Shown here piece by piece: positions 7,795-16,746 of a DNA stretch of 63,702 nt. The translations under genes were made by a program, and so were the position numbers. Numbering within the stretch: the first letter of the stretch is position 1; each line of letters starts with the position of its first letter. The stretch comes from an uncultured Prevotella sp. (lineage in GTDB: Bacteria; Bacteroidota; Bacteroidia; Bacteroidales; Bacteroidaceae), in the NCBI GenBank assembly GCA_946415755.1, contig CAMKTS010000002.1, positions 1 through 63,702 of the forward strand, written 5' to 3'. The notes under the pieces were generated by a model. The model worked only from the letters and a program-made list of their open reading frames with translations. It searched no databases and was not told the DNA's origin.

Positions 7795-8966
7795 TTCATA
7801 CCCTCCAATAATTTTTTGCAGATATCAGCCATAATGGATGCCATCATTGGCGGTACAGCATTGCCTACCTGATTAAACTGGTCAAGATGCAAGTCCTCTA
7901 CAATGCCCTTTCTGCTCAACAGCTTTTTACTTAAAGTCGTGCGCTTGCCATGAAAGACGAAAGTGTCTGGGAACGTCTGTATGCGTGCAGCTTCTCTGAC
8001 GGTAAGATTGCGCGGCTGACTGGGATGGATAAAACTGGAATAGAACGACGCAGTAATGGTTGGGGCAATTTTTTCAGCATCCATCACTCTGTGATTCTGG
8101 CTAAACTTTGAGTCACTGATGCGTGTGGTATCACCTCTTACAACTGAACGAAGATTATCAGGTAAGTCATCCTTACTGCCATTGTTGAGGAGGAAGCGGA
8201 ATTTCTCAACAGTCTTGGGGGTGTGCTGCATAGGAATGTGATTGTTTACCTGCGTTGATTTACCTCGCATAAGTCGCTGGTAGTCATTTTGAGGTTCCTG
8301 GGTATAAGGCATGACATCACCCTCTTTATACTGATAAGGCATGACAATTGGAAGATCGGATATGGCATCACGCAAATTGCAAGCCGTGCTATAATAGTCT
8401 TTCAACATAACCATTAGGTTTACGTCAAGAGACTTGTCTTTGACACCTATAAGGAAAAACCTTCTCCTGTCCTGGGGGATACCATAGTCTTTGACATCGA
8501 TTACAGAGAAATTGCACTTATAACCTAAACCGTCAAGAGTGGAAACAACGTCATCAATGAGTAATCGACCGTCAGGAAGGTGATATTTCCCGAATTCTTT
8601 TACATTCTCCAAAAGTACAACTTTTGGTTTTACGACAGCTACTACCCTAAGAAATTCACGATAAAGAAAATTTCGTTCGTCTCCTTCTTTTCGTCTATTA
8701 CTAGCCGCTATTGAGAAACCTTGGCAGGGAGGCCCACCCATAACTATGTCAACCTTTCCATTATACTCTTTAAAGGCTTCGTCGGGAATTTTGGTGATAT
8801 CTGCTTCAAGACAGTTTAAGTTGCGGTGATTAGCCTTATAGGTTTCAATAGCCCATGAGTCTTTCTCTAAGGCAAGTACCACGTCAAAACCTTTGGCTTC
8901 AAAACCATAGGACAAGCCACCTGCACCGGCAAACAAATCTATAACTTTATAAGAATAATCCTTCAT
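7791..8966 (-). CDS. C5-cytosine DNA methyltransferase (R-M, first)
   Basis: 391 aa; motifs DLFAGAGGLSYGF (I), GGPPCQGFS (IV), LLENVKEF (VI), IPQDRRRFFLIG (VIII) and VGNAVPPMMASIM (X). Similar to the following methyltransferase, but its target-recognition part differs, as expected if each modifies one strand of an asymmetric sequence. It opens the operon, so modification would precede restriction after entry into a new host. The ATG lies eight bases after a -7 element, so the transcript may have almost no leader. Confidence 0.93.
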   Translation of the reverse strand: MKDYSYKVIDLFAGAGGLSYGFEAKGFDVVLALEKDSWAIETYKANHRNLNCLEADITKIPDEAFKEYNGKVDIVMGGPPCQGFSIAASNRRKEGDERNFLYREFLRVVAVVKPKVVLLENVKEFGKYHLPDGRLLIDDVVSTLDGLGYKCNFSVIDVKDYGIPQDRRRFFLIGVKDKSLDVNLMVMLKDYYSTACNLRDAISDLPIVMPYQYKEGDVMPYTQEPQNDYQRLMRGKSTQVNNHIPMQHTPKTVEKFRFLLNNGSKDDLPDNLRSVVRGDTTRISDSKFSQNHRVMDAEKIAPTITASFYSSFIHPSQPRNLTVREAARIQTFPDTFVFHGKRTTLSKKLLSRKGIVEDLHLDQFNQVGNAVPPMMASIMADICKKLLEGMK

Positions 8967-8974
8967 ATCGCATG

Positions 8975-8982
8975 CAAAGATA
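8975..8982 (-). promoter_or_regulatory. -7 element of the Bpu10I-like R-M operon
   Basis: On the minus strand TATCTTTG sits eight bases before the first methyltransferase ATG. The TSS would fall at or within a few bases of the start codon. Confidence 0.55.
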
Positions 8983-9092
8983 CGAATTTTTCTTTAATTA
9001 TCCCCTAATTATACATTATTTAAAATACGCAGACAGTCTTCACCAACCCTGCAAAAAGCGCAAACCTCGGGTTGCACCGTGATATCTGTGTT

Positions 9093-10442
9093 TTATTTCG
9101 TAATCTTCGTGACTTTCGTGGTTCCGTCGCTCATCTGGAATTCCAGGATGTTGACTCCCTTCTGCGGAGCAGTGAGCCGCGTGCCGTTCAGACGGTAGTA
9201 GCGGATGGCCACCACCTGTGCGTCGTCGGCAGCCCTGACACCCCTGATGGCTGTCGCTCCCTCGCCGTAACGGTCATTGCCACGGGTGGTCAGCAGGTCT
9301 TCGGCGAGGGTGGCACCGGCTCCGTTGTCGGGATTGCGCAGCACGTCGGCAACAAGACTGGCATCGTAGACGCGGCAGCTGTAAGCGGCATCGCTGTAGG
9401 GATGATAGACTTCTCCCGTATATCCCTTGCCTGCCTCTACGGCATCGTCCTCGCCGAGACAGCCGGTCATGGTGAGGTGGTATAGCTTGTTGTCTTGCAG
9501 GAAATACTTGTTATGGCCTCTCATATTGGACTGACCGGGCTTCAATACGGTCTTGGTGAAGTCGCTGTTCTCGATATACATCTTGGAGCTGTGGCCGATG
9601 CCGATGCAATACTGGGCGGGATCGTCGTCGGTGCCGTTCTCCCACAGGCAGTTGGCGATATGTACCTTGCCGAAACGGATGCGCGGGCAGCGCTGGCCGC
9701 AGCCGTGGTACCACCAGCAGTTGACGAAGGTGGCATTGAGATAGCCCTCGTCGTCGCCACGGTTGTCGCTGCTGCCCCACATCGAGGAACAGCGGTGGTC
9801 GTCGCTCTCGCCGCTCTTCGGCCAGGGGGCGATGAGGTAGGAGAACTTGCACCACGAGATGGTCATGTGGTCGGACTTGGTCTTGGCATCGAGGTTGCCG
9901 TCAACGCCGTCCTGAATGTCGCAGTGGTCGATCCAGATGTTCTTCGACTCCACCAGCTGGATGTTGTCGCAGGCTGAGATGTCGTAGGCTCCGGCACCAA
10001 GCAGCGTCAGGTTGCGGAAGATGCAGTTCTCCCACTTCTGACAGTAGAAGAAGCCGGCATAGTCGGCATTGTCGTTATGGTCGCGGTTATACAGCGACGA
10101 GCCAGGCAAACCGTAGATGGTGCAATCCTTCACACCGTCGTAGCGCAGCTTCTCCTTTACCTCGATGTTGCCGCTGATGTAGATGGTTTTCGAGGCCTTG
10201 CCGCCCTTGCAGCCCTGAAGGGCGGCACGCAGCTCGGCTTCGGTGGTCACCACAACGGGGTTCTGGTTGTTGCTGCCCGTACACTCCATGCCTATGGATG
10301 CCCAGCCCACGGGCTGGTTCTCATCGTAGGGCGACAGCTGGGCGTGGGCTTCGCTGATGAATAGGGGATTGGTACACAGGGCGGCGCATACCATCCACTG
10401 TATCGTGGCCCGTCTGCTGATGATGGCGTTCGTCTTTTTCAT
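9093..10442 (-). CDS. Secreted pectate lyase, PL1 type
   Basis: 449 aa from the ATG at 10442, chosen because MKKTNAIISRRATIQWM gives a normal signal peptide ending AHA|Q. The beta-helix region holds the PL1 hallmarks: NIWIDHCDIQDGVDGNLDAK (the WIDH and Ca2+-binding Asp cluster), DHMTISWCKF, and CGQRCPRIRFG with the R-x-P-x-x-R catalytic arginine motif. It cleaves polygalacturonate by beta-elimination. The C-terminus ends in a short sorting-like tail (NGTRLTAPQKGVNILEF). It follows the PL9 gene on the same strand, giving a pectin-degradation pair. Confidence 0.9.
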   Translation of the reverse strand: MKKTNAIISRRATIQWMVCAALCTNPLFISEAHAQLSPYDENQPVGWASIGMECTGSNNQNPVVVTTEAELRAALQGCKGGKASKTIYISGNIEVKEKLRYDGVKDCTIYGLPGSSLYNRDHNDNADYAGFFYCQKWENCIFRNLTLLGAGAYDISACDNIQLVESKNIWIDHCDIQDGVDGNLDAKTKSDHMTISWCKFSYLIAPWPKSGESDDHRCSSMWGSSDNRGDDEGYLNATFVNCWWYHGCGQRCPRIRFGKVHIANCLWENGTDDDPAQYCIGIGHSSKMYIENSDFTKTVLKPGQSNMRGHNKYFLQDNKLYHLTMTGCLGEDDAVEAGKGYTGEVYHPYSDAAYSCRVYDASLVADVLRNPDNGAGATLAEDLLTTRGNDRYGEGATAIRGVRAADDAQVVAIRYYRLNGTRLTAPQKGVNILEFQMSDGTTKVTKITK

Positions 10443-10460
10443 ATATATATATCTGAACAA

Positions 10461-12509
10461 TTAGCGGAGCATTTGCCCCTGGACGTTGTACTGCACGCCA
10501 TCCTTCAGGATGACGAGGCGGCCGCCGGGGAGCATGGTCTTGAGGGGCTGGCCGACGGGCATGGTGCTGACTGCGCTGATGGCGGTGGTAGTGGCATCGG
10601 GACGCTCGTAGGGGCCGAGGTCGCGCGAGGTGCCGCTGACGGTGCGCGACAGGAAGGGGAAGTCATCGACAAGCTGCTGCCATACGTCGTTGACATTGTC
10701 AAGATCGGCATTGCCGGCATCAATCATCTTGCTGTCGGAAGCCAGGCGGCCAAAGCGGCGGGGCATGCCGCCGTAGATGTCGCGGGGCAGCAGGGCATCG
10801 TCTTCATCGAGCGAAAGGTAGTCGTCCTTGCCCACGCCCGTCACCAGATGGTTGGTCCAGCCGTCCTTCGACATGAGGGAGGCCAGGGCGTTGTAGTCAT
10901 CATAGCCTACGTCAATCTCCTGCTTGCCCAGGCAGACATTGTTGTAATACTTGGTGTTGGCATCGGAGCCGCCGCTCTCGAACATATAGTCGTAGCCGTT
11001 GTCGAAGGCCAGACAGCCCACCAGCACGTGGCCGCCCTTATGGCTGTTGCAGTCGAAGCCCTTGACGCTGCCGCTCTTGTTGTGCCCCCACGAGATGCAG
11101 TTGAAGGCATAGTGGATGCCCTTCGACGAGCCGCCGGTGCCGTTGCCGCCGAGCTTGATGCCGTTGCCATTGCCGGAGAACGACATCGAGCTGCTCTTCT
11201 GGATATAGTCCTTCACCCACAGGTGGTCTTCGGGCTTGCCCGACTCCCATGCCCAGCACTCGGCGAGGATGACGGAGTAGTCGGTCTCGTAGAGATCCCA
11301 CGCATCGTCGCTGTTATGCCATGCACGGCAGCGGATGAAGCGGTTGCCCACACCATTGTGCATCTTGCAGGCAAAGCCGTCGGCATCGGAGCCGTAGTTG
11401 GCATCGTAGTCGCAGTTGTGGTGGGAGTCGCAGTCGATGACATCGTTGTAGGCACAGTAGCTGCCGTCGTTCTCGGAGATGCCGGGGAAGGTGTCGCTGA
11501 ACTTGTGGCCGAAGCCGAGCTGCAGGCCGGTGTCGAGATTGTAGGAGAACTCGCAACGCTCGATGCGGCAGTGGGAGCCTTCGAGCTTGATGCCATTGTC
11601 GGCGGCATGCGTGACGTGCAGGCCGAAGAGCCACCAGTAGTGGCCGGTGATGGTGATGCCGCGCTCGCCGACACGCTCGGCGGTAAGACCGTCGGAAAAG
11701 TCGAAGACGGGGCGCTCGCCATCATAGCAGCGGATGATGATGGGCTGCTCGGCGGTGCCGCTGTCCTTGAGGCGCACGGTGAACTTGCCGTCGCTCTGTA
11801 CTTTTTGCCTGTAGGTGCCGCCACGGCAGATGATATGTGTACCGGGAGTGGCAGTGCTGACGGCCTTGCCTAAGTCGAACCAAGGCCTGTCAATGGTGCC
11901 GTCGCCCGTCTGGTCGTTGCCGTCGGGGGAGATGTAGATTTCCCTCGTTGCGGCAGGGAAGGGCTTCGTGGGAACCCATGCGCCCTCGGTGACATAGGTG
12001 GGATCGTCAGGCTCTGCAGGCGCGGCATTGACCGACTTGATGGCGATATTCGTCACGTAGGTATTGCTGGAACTGCCCACGAAACGGAAGCGCACGCCGG
12101 TATTTCCGTCAAGACCCGTCTTGGCACTGTAAGACTTGGCACCAGAGCCGCCGGAGGATATCTCGGCAAGCTGCTGCCAGGCTCCGTAGTTGATGGAATA
12201 GCTGATGACCAGCTTGTTGCTGCCGCCAGAACCCCAATCGACGGAAATCTTGCCGGGGTCGTCAAGCTTCGGCGTGATGAGATAGGAGTTGGTGCCGCTG
12301 GAGAACGTGAATTGCTTCACGCCACTGCTCTCCTTCATCTCCATCTTCAAAGCCTCCCAGTCTCCTGATGGCAGCGAGAGGGTTGCTGCACCACTACCGC
12401 CAGCGCCGTACTTCCCCTTCGGGAGCGTGCTGAAGTCTTCCTTGAAATCTGTCTGAGCCTGTGCCACGAAAGCGCAGAGCAGGAGCAAAAGGGTAGAAAA
12501 ATGTCGCAT
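10461..12509 (-). CDS. Secreted pectate lyase, PL9 type
   Basis: 682 aa. Signal peptide to about residue 19 (MRHFSTLLLLLCAFVAQA). A carbohydrate-binding-like beta domain follows (about 20-165). The right-handed beta-helix lyase domain (about 185-610) carries segments typical of PL9: DGFACKMHNGVGNRFIRC, AWHNSDDAWDLYE and FDCNSHKGGHVLVGCLA. The C-terminus has a sorting-like tail (LVILKDGVQYNVQGQMLR). It would act on polygalacturonate outside the cell together with the adjacent PL1 enzyme, whose start lies 19 bp downstream. Confidence 0.9.
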   Translation of the reverse strand: MRHFSTLLLLLCAFVAQAQTDFKEDFSTLPKGKYGAGGSGAATLSLPSGDWEALKMEMKESSGVKQFTFSSGTNSYLITPKLDDPGKISVDWGSGGSNKLVISYSINYGAWQQLAEISSGGSGAKSYSAKTGLDGNTGVRFRFVGSSSNTYVTNIAIKSVNAAPAEPDDPTYVTEGAWVPTKPFPAATREIYISPDGNDQTGDGTIDRPWFDLGKAVSTATPGTHIICRGGTYRQKVQSDGKFTVRLKDSGTAEQPIIIRCYDGERPVFDFSDGLTAERVGERGITITGHYWWLFGLHVTHAADNGIKLEGSHCRIERCEFSYNLDTGLQLGFGHKFSDTFPGISENDGSYCAYNDVIDCDSHHNCDYDANYGSDADGFACKMHNGVGNRFIRCRAWHNSDDAWDLYETDYSVILAECWAWESGKPEDHLWVKDYIQKSSSMSFSGNGNGIKLGGNGTGGSSKGIHYAFNCISWGHNKSGSVKGFDCNSHKGGHVLVGCLAFDNGYDYMFESGGSDANTKYYNNVCLGKQEIDVGYDDYNALASLMSKDGWTNHLVTGVGKDDYLSLDEDDALLPRDIYGGMPRRFGRLASDSKMIDAGNADLDNVNDVWQQLVDDFPFLSRTVSGTSRDLGPYERPDATTTAISAVSTMPVGQPLKTMLPGGRLVILKDGVQYNVQGQMLR

Positions 12510-12571
12510 AGGAAAAATTTGTTTTAGTTATAATGTCCTGGATAAATTCGTTTAGGTTGGGGAAAAATGTG

Positions 12572-12645
12572 TGTCGACAGTTGGATTCGGACCAACGACC
12601 CCCACCATGTCAAGGTGATACTCTAACCAGCTGAGCTATGCCGAC
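12572..12645 (-). tRNA. tRNA-Val (GAC)
   Basis: Cloverleaf on the minus strand: acceptor GTCGGCA with TGTCGAC (one G-T pair), D arm GCTC/GAGT, anticodon loop TTGACAT with GAC, T loop GGTCCGAATCC. CCA is not encoded. Confidence 0.95.
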
Positions 12646-12661
12646 AGATACTGAAAAAACG

Positions 12662-12743
12662 TGCGCCTGACAGGACTCGAACCTGCACGCCGTGAAACAT
12701 TAGATCCTAAGTCTAACGCGTCTACCAATTCCGCCACAGGCGC
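12662..12743 (-). tRNA. tRNA-Leu (UAG)
   Basis: Class II tRNA with a long variable arm. Acceptor GCGCCTG pairs with CAGGCGC; anticodon stem-loop TTAGA-CTTAGGA-TCTAA reads TAG; T loop GGTTCGAGTCC. It is 16 bp upstream of tRNA-Val on the same strand and likely co-transcribed with it. Confidence 0.95.
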
Positions 12744-12822
12744 CTGTTCTTTGGCTTTGCGGGTGCAAAGATACAAAGAAGTGGGGAAAAAACAAAGAAA
12801 AATGTATTTTTTTTAAAATTTT

Positions 12823-12854
12823 TTTGGCTGATTGATTTAAATCAACTACCTTTG
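12823..12854 (+). promoter_or_regulatory. Orphan consensus promoter with FNR-like palindrome
   Basis: TTTG, a 20-nt spacer and TACCTTTG make an ideal Bacteroidota promoter pointing right, but no gene follows on that strand (mltG is convergent). The spacer contains the perfect 14-bp palindrome TTGATTTAAATCAA (12832-12845), which also matches the FNR/CRP half-site pattern TTGATnnnnATCAA. An RNA of about 100 nt could be made, ending near the hairpin-forming stretch at 12925-12960. Confidence 0.5.
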
Positions 12855-12973
12855 CACCCGTTATCCTGAATATTTAAAATTTTGACCTTAGAAAAAGGCT
12901 AATACCGAATGTAATGTTCTCAGCTGGGAAGCAGAGGACATTTTTTTTCTGCTCCTCCCTGTATGCCGTTTTG

Positions 12974-14005
12974 TCAGCGGATGCCGCGCTCGTTGAGGGC
13001 ACGGGTGTAGCGCGCGGCGTTCTGCAGGTGCTCGCGGTAGGAGCGGGCAAAGTTGTGGGTGCCGGAGAAGTCTTCCTTGGCACACATGTACAGATAGTCG
13101 TGGCGCGCGGCATGCAGCACGGCATCGATGCCCTTGATGCTGGCTATCTTGATGGGACCGGGGGGAAGACCCTCGTAGCGGTAGGTGTTGTAGGGACTGT
13201 CGATGGTGAGCAGCTTGTTGTAGATGCGCTTCAGCTCGAACTGGCGAAGGGCAAACTTGATGGTGGGGTCGGCCTGAAGGGGCATGCCCTCATGAAGACG
13301 GTTGAGGTACATACCGGCTATCAGGGGCTTCTCGGCGATGTTGGCGGTCTCCTCGTCGATGATGCTGGCCAGCGTGCATACCTCTACGGGGGTGAGCTGC
13401 AGCTCGGCAGCCAGGGCCTCGCGCTCGCCATGCCAGAAACGGTCGTGCTCTCGGCGCATGCGCTCCAGCAGCTGGCCGATGCTGACATTCCAGTAGACAT
13501 CGTAGGTGTTGGGAACGAACATGGCGGCGATGGTACACGTGTCGTAGCCCAGCCGCTGGCAGGTGTCGACATTGAGCAGCGCACCGGCAATCGCGGCAGA
13601 GTCGAGCATCAGCTTGCGCGACAGCACGGAGGCCAGACGGTCCATCGTGCGAACCTCGGGGATGGTGAGGCGCATACTGGTCTGCTGGCCGTTCTTCAGC
13701 CGACGGAACACGGTGAAGGCTCCCTCGCCGGGATGGAGGGCATAGCGGCCTGTGCGGATATGGCGGCCGTACTGGCTGTGGCGGATCATCGTGTTCAGGC
13801 CCGTCATACCGGCGGTATGGCTGTAGGGCTGCAGCTTGGCGATGACAGAGTCCTGTGTGTCGTCATCGTCGATATAGACGTAGTGCGTGCCGTCGCCCTT
13901 GACAACAGGGGCAAAGGTGTAGAAGACCACCAGGCCGAGGATGAGCAGCAGGCCTGCGGCAGCAATATAGAGGTATATGCGCGAATTGAAATTTTTCATC
14001 GTCAT
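12974..14005 (-). CDS. mltG: Endolytic murein transglycosylase MltG
   Basis: 343 aa (ATG at 14005 or 13999). One N-terminal membrane helix (about 10-32), a LysM-like region, then the YceG/MltG catalytic domain with TPVEVCTLASIIDEETANI, where the conserved Glu of the ASIIxxE motif is present, and the usual end motifs GLPPGPIKIASIKGIDAVL and YLYMCAKEDFSGTHNFA. It cleaves nascent glycan strands at the inner membrane and sets glycan length. It is transcribed divergently from malQ. Length is normal for the family. Confidence 0.93.
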   Translation of the reverse strand: MTMKNFNSRIYLYIAAAGLLLILGLVVFYTFAPVVKGDGTHYVYIDDDDTQDSVIAKLQPYSHTAGMTGLNTMIRHSQYGRHIRTGRYALHPGEGAFTVFRRLKNGQQTSMRLTIPEVRTMDRLASVLSRKLMLDSAAIAGALLNVDTCQRLGYDTCTIAAMFVPNTYDVYWNVSIGQLLERMRREHDRFWHGEREALAAELQLTPVEVCTLASIIDEETANIAEKPLIAGMYLNRLHEGMPLQADPTIKFALRQFELKRIYNKLLTIDSPYNTYRYEGLPPGPIKIASIKGIDAVLHAARHDYLYMCAKEDFSGTHNFARSYREHLQNAARYTRALNERGIR

Positions 14006-14021
14006 GTCGATTATTTGCCTG

Positions 14022-14029
14022 CAAAGGTA
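14022..14029 (-). promoter_or_regulatory. -7 element of mltG
   Basis: TACCTTTG on the minus strand, 16 nt before the ATG at 14005. It forms a divergent promoter region with malQ, separated by AT-rich GAAAAAT-type repeats. Confidence 0.55.
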
Positions 14030-14122
14030 GTGAAAATGGAAAATAAAAATGAAAAATGAAAAATTAAAAATGAAAAATTAAGAATTATTCATTTTTTTCT
14101 TTCATTTCTCTCACTAATTTCG

Positions 14123-14130
14123 TATCTTTG
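14123..14130 (+). promoter_or_regulatory. -7 element of malQ
   Basis: TATCTTTG followed by only five bases before the malQ ATG, which implies a leaderless or nearly leaderless mRNA. Confidence 0.55.
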
Positions 14131-14135
14131 CAAGC

Positions 14136-16712
14136 ATGAAACTGAAATTCATCATACATTACCATACGGCATGGGGCGAAAGCCTGCATGTGAGCATCGA
14201 CTTCCACAGCCAGGACGGCAACGTGAGGCACCAAGACTTGCTGATGCAAACGGAAGACGGAGAGGAATGGACGCTGGAGACATCGGCACTGATGAGCCGA
14301 CAGCACCCGCTGTCGCACATCGTCTACCACTACCAGGTGGAAAACGGAGAAGGACTGGTGATCAGAAGAGAGTGGAGCATGATACCACGCATCTACCACT
14401 TCGACACCACGAAGGACTACGTGTTTCCAGACCAGTGGCGCGACAGACCGCTGCCCCTGCACCTCTACTCGGCAGCCTACCTCACCACCATACACGGAAG
14501 ACGGGGAGAAGAGGTGGAGGCCGTCAGGCTGCCACTGTTCCGACGTACCATCATCTTCCGAGTATCGGCACCACAGCTGAAAGCCGGACAGGCAGTGGCC
14601 GTGTGCGGCAGTCATCCCGCCATCGGCTCGTGGAGCACTTCGAGATACCTGCTGATGCAGTATGCCGGCAGAAACGAGTGGGTGCTCAGCGTGAATGCCT
14701 TGGGATGGCTGATGCCCATAGAATACAAATATGTGGTGGTGGACGTGGAGAACCACTCCCTCGTGGCATGGGAGGAAGGAGACAACCGCGTGATTGGCGA
14801 GGACATCGGCGACGGACAGGTGCTCGTACTGTACGGTGAACAACTGAGGATATGCGAAGAGACGTGGCGACTGGCCGGTGTGGCGGTGCCCGTGTTCGCA
14901 CTGCGCAGTGAGCACAGCTACGGTGTGGGAGACTTCGGCGACCTACGGCGACTGGTAGACTGGGCGGTGGCCACCGGCATGAAGGTCATACAGCTGCTGC
15001 CCGTCAACGATACTACTACCGACGGACGATGGCACGACTCGTGTCCGTACAACATCGTCAGCACAAGGGCACTGCACCCCCACTATATAGACCTGGAAGA
15101 GGCCGGAGAACTGCAGGCGAAACAGCACATGACACAGTTCTTGCGGCGCAGACAGGAACTGAACGCACTGCCCTACAGCGACTACGAGGCCGTGGAGCGC
15201 GTCAAGACGGAATACCTGCACGAACTCTTCGAAGAACAAGGCAGGAGCGTGATGGCTACGCAGGACTTCAAGGACTTCGTCGGCCAGAACGAGGAGTGGC
15301 TGGAGGAATATGCAGGGTCGGCTCCGTTTGTATATTATGTGCAGTATCTGCTGCACAGACAGCTCAAAGCCGCTGCCGACTATGCCCGCGAGAAAGGTGT
15401 GGTGCTCAAAGGCGACCTGCCCATCGGCATTAGCCGTGACAGCGTGGAGGCACAGAGACATCCCGCACTCTTCAACCTAGACTCGCAGGCGGGAGCACCG
15501 CCGGATGCCTTCTCGCAGCGAGGACAGAACTGGGGATTCCCCACCTACAGATGGGACACCGCGCTCTCCCAATTCCTACAGCAGCGACTGCACCACATGC
15601 AGCAATACTTCGACGCCCTGCGCATCGACCACGTGCTGGGATTCTTCCGCATCTGGGAGATTCCAGAAGAGGCCATCGACGGACTGCTGGGGCACTTCTC
15701 GCCATCGCTGCCACTCACCGTCAGCGAGATAGAATACTTCGGACTGCCATTCAGAAAGGAACTCTTTACCACCCCCTTTATCAACGACCGACTCATAGAA
15801 CGGCTCTTCGGCATCCATGCACAGTACGTGCGCGACAACTGTCTGATACGAAAGGCTTACGGACTGTACGCCCTGAAACCGGAATACGCCACACAGCGAA
15901 AAGTGGCAGAGGCATTTGCAGAAAGACGCGACGAGAACAGCCTGTGGATACGCGACGGACTGATGCGGCTGGTGTGCAACGTGCTGTTCCTTGAAGACCC
16001 GCACCAGCCGGAGATGTACCATCCCCGCATCGGCGTGCTGACGGAACCCGTGTTCGAGGCATTAGGAGCAGAGGACAAGGATGCCTTCATGCGACTATAC
16101 AACAACTACTTCTACCAGCGGCACTCCTTCTTCTGGGGACAGCAGGCCATCAAACGGCTGACGGCTGTCATGGAGGATACGCAGATGCTGGTGTGCGCGG
16201 AAGACCTGGGCATGTTGCCCGACTGTGTGGAACCCGTGCTCGACCAGTTGCGCATACTCACCCTCGAGGTGCAGCAGATGCCCAAACAGCAGGGCTTTGA
16301 ATTCGCACACCTGGAGGCAAACCCCATCCGTAGCGTGTGTACCATCTCTACACACGACATGGCTCCCCTGCGACTATGGTGGCAGGAGAGTCCGGAGAGA
16401 AGACAACGCTACTACGTCACCATGCTGCAGAAAGAGGGAAGAGCACCCGAACAGCTGCCGGCACACCTGGCAGAGGAAATCATTGCACGTCACCTCTACT
16501 GTCCCTCCATGCTCTGCATCCTCTCACTGGCCGACTGGCTGGCAATGGACAGTGAGCTGCGAGCCAAGAAGCCCGACATGGAGCGCGTCAATACCCCCAG
16601 CGACCCCTACAACCGCTGGCAATACCGCATGCACCTCACCATCGAACAGCTGATGGAGGCCACGAAATATAATAATAAGGTACGCACGATGATACAACGC
16701 AGCAAACGATAA
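14136..16712 (+). CDS. malQ: 4-alpha-glucanotransferase (GH77) with N-terminal starch-binding domains
   Basis: 858 aa, longer than E. coli MalQ because two CBM20-like domains (about 1-115 and 125-235) precede the GH77 barrel, as in DPE2-type enzymes. The catalytic barrel shows HSYGVGDFGDL, LRIDHVLGFFRIWEIP (nucleophile Asp near 497), CAEDLGMLP (acid/base Glu near 689) and CTISTHDMAPLRLW. It transfers maltosyl or glucan chains between alpha-1,4-glucans in the cytoplasm. No signal peptide. It begins the glucan and housekeeping block that runs rightward. Confidence 0.93.
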   Translation: MKLKFIIHYHTAWGESLHVSIDFHSQDGNVRHQDLLMQTEDGEEWTLETSALMSRQHPLSHIVYHYQVENGEGLVIRREWSMIPRIYHFDTTKDYVFPDQWRDRPLPLHLYSAAYLTTIHGRRGEEVEAVRLPLFRRTIIFRVSAPQLKAGQAVAVCGSHPAIGSWSTSRYLLMQYAGRNEWVLSVNALGWLMPIEYKYVVVDVENHSLVAWEEGDNRVIGEDIGDGQVLVLYGEQLRICEETWRLAGVAVPVFALRSEHSYGVGDFGDLRRLVDWAVATGMKVIQLLPVNDTTTDGRWHDSCPYNIVSTRALHPHYIDLEEAGELQAKQHMTQFLRRRQELNALPYSDYEAVERVKTEYLHELFEEQGRSVMATQDFKDFVGQNEEWLEEYAGSAPFVYYVQYLLHRQLKAAADYAREKGVVLKGDLPIGISRDSVEAQRHPALFNLDSQAGAPPDAFSQRGQNWGFPTYRWDTALSQFLQQRLHHMQQYFDALRIDHVLGFFRIWEIPEEAIDGLLGHFSPSLPLTVSEIEYFGLPFRKELFTTPFINDRLIERLFGIHAQYVRDNCLIRKAYGLYALKPEYATQRKVAEAFAERRDENSLWIRDGLMRLVCNVLFLEDPHQPEMYHPRIGVLTEPVFEALGAEDKDAFMRLYNNYFYQRHSFFWGQQAIKRLTAVMEDTQMLVCAEDLGMLPDCVEPVLDQLRILTLEVQQMPKQQGFEFAHLEANPIRSVCTISTHDMAPLRLWWQESPERRQRYYVTMLQKEGRAPEQLPAHLAEEIIARHLYCPSMLCILSLADWLAMDSELRAKKPDMERVNTPSDPYNRWQYRMHLTIEQLMEATKYNNKVRTMIQRSKR

Positions 16713-16746
16713 GACTTTCATCTTTCATTTTCACTTTTCATCTTTC

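Noticed and set aside
10473..11873. Long plus-strand ORF (466 codons) opposite the PL9 lyase
   Set aside because: Exactly antisense to a clear secreted enzyme, low-complexity Ala/Val-rich translation, no domain. It is a shadow of GC-rich third codon positions.
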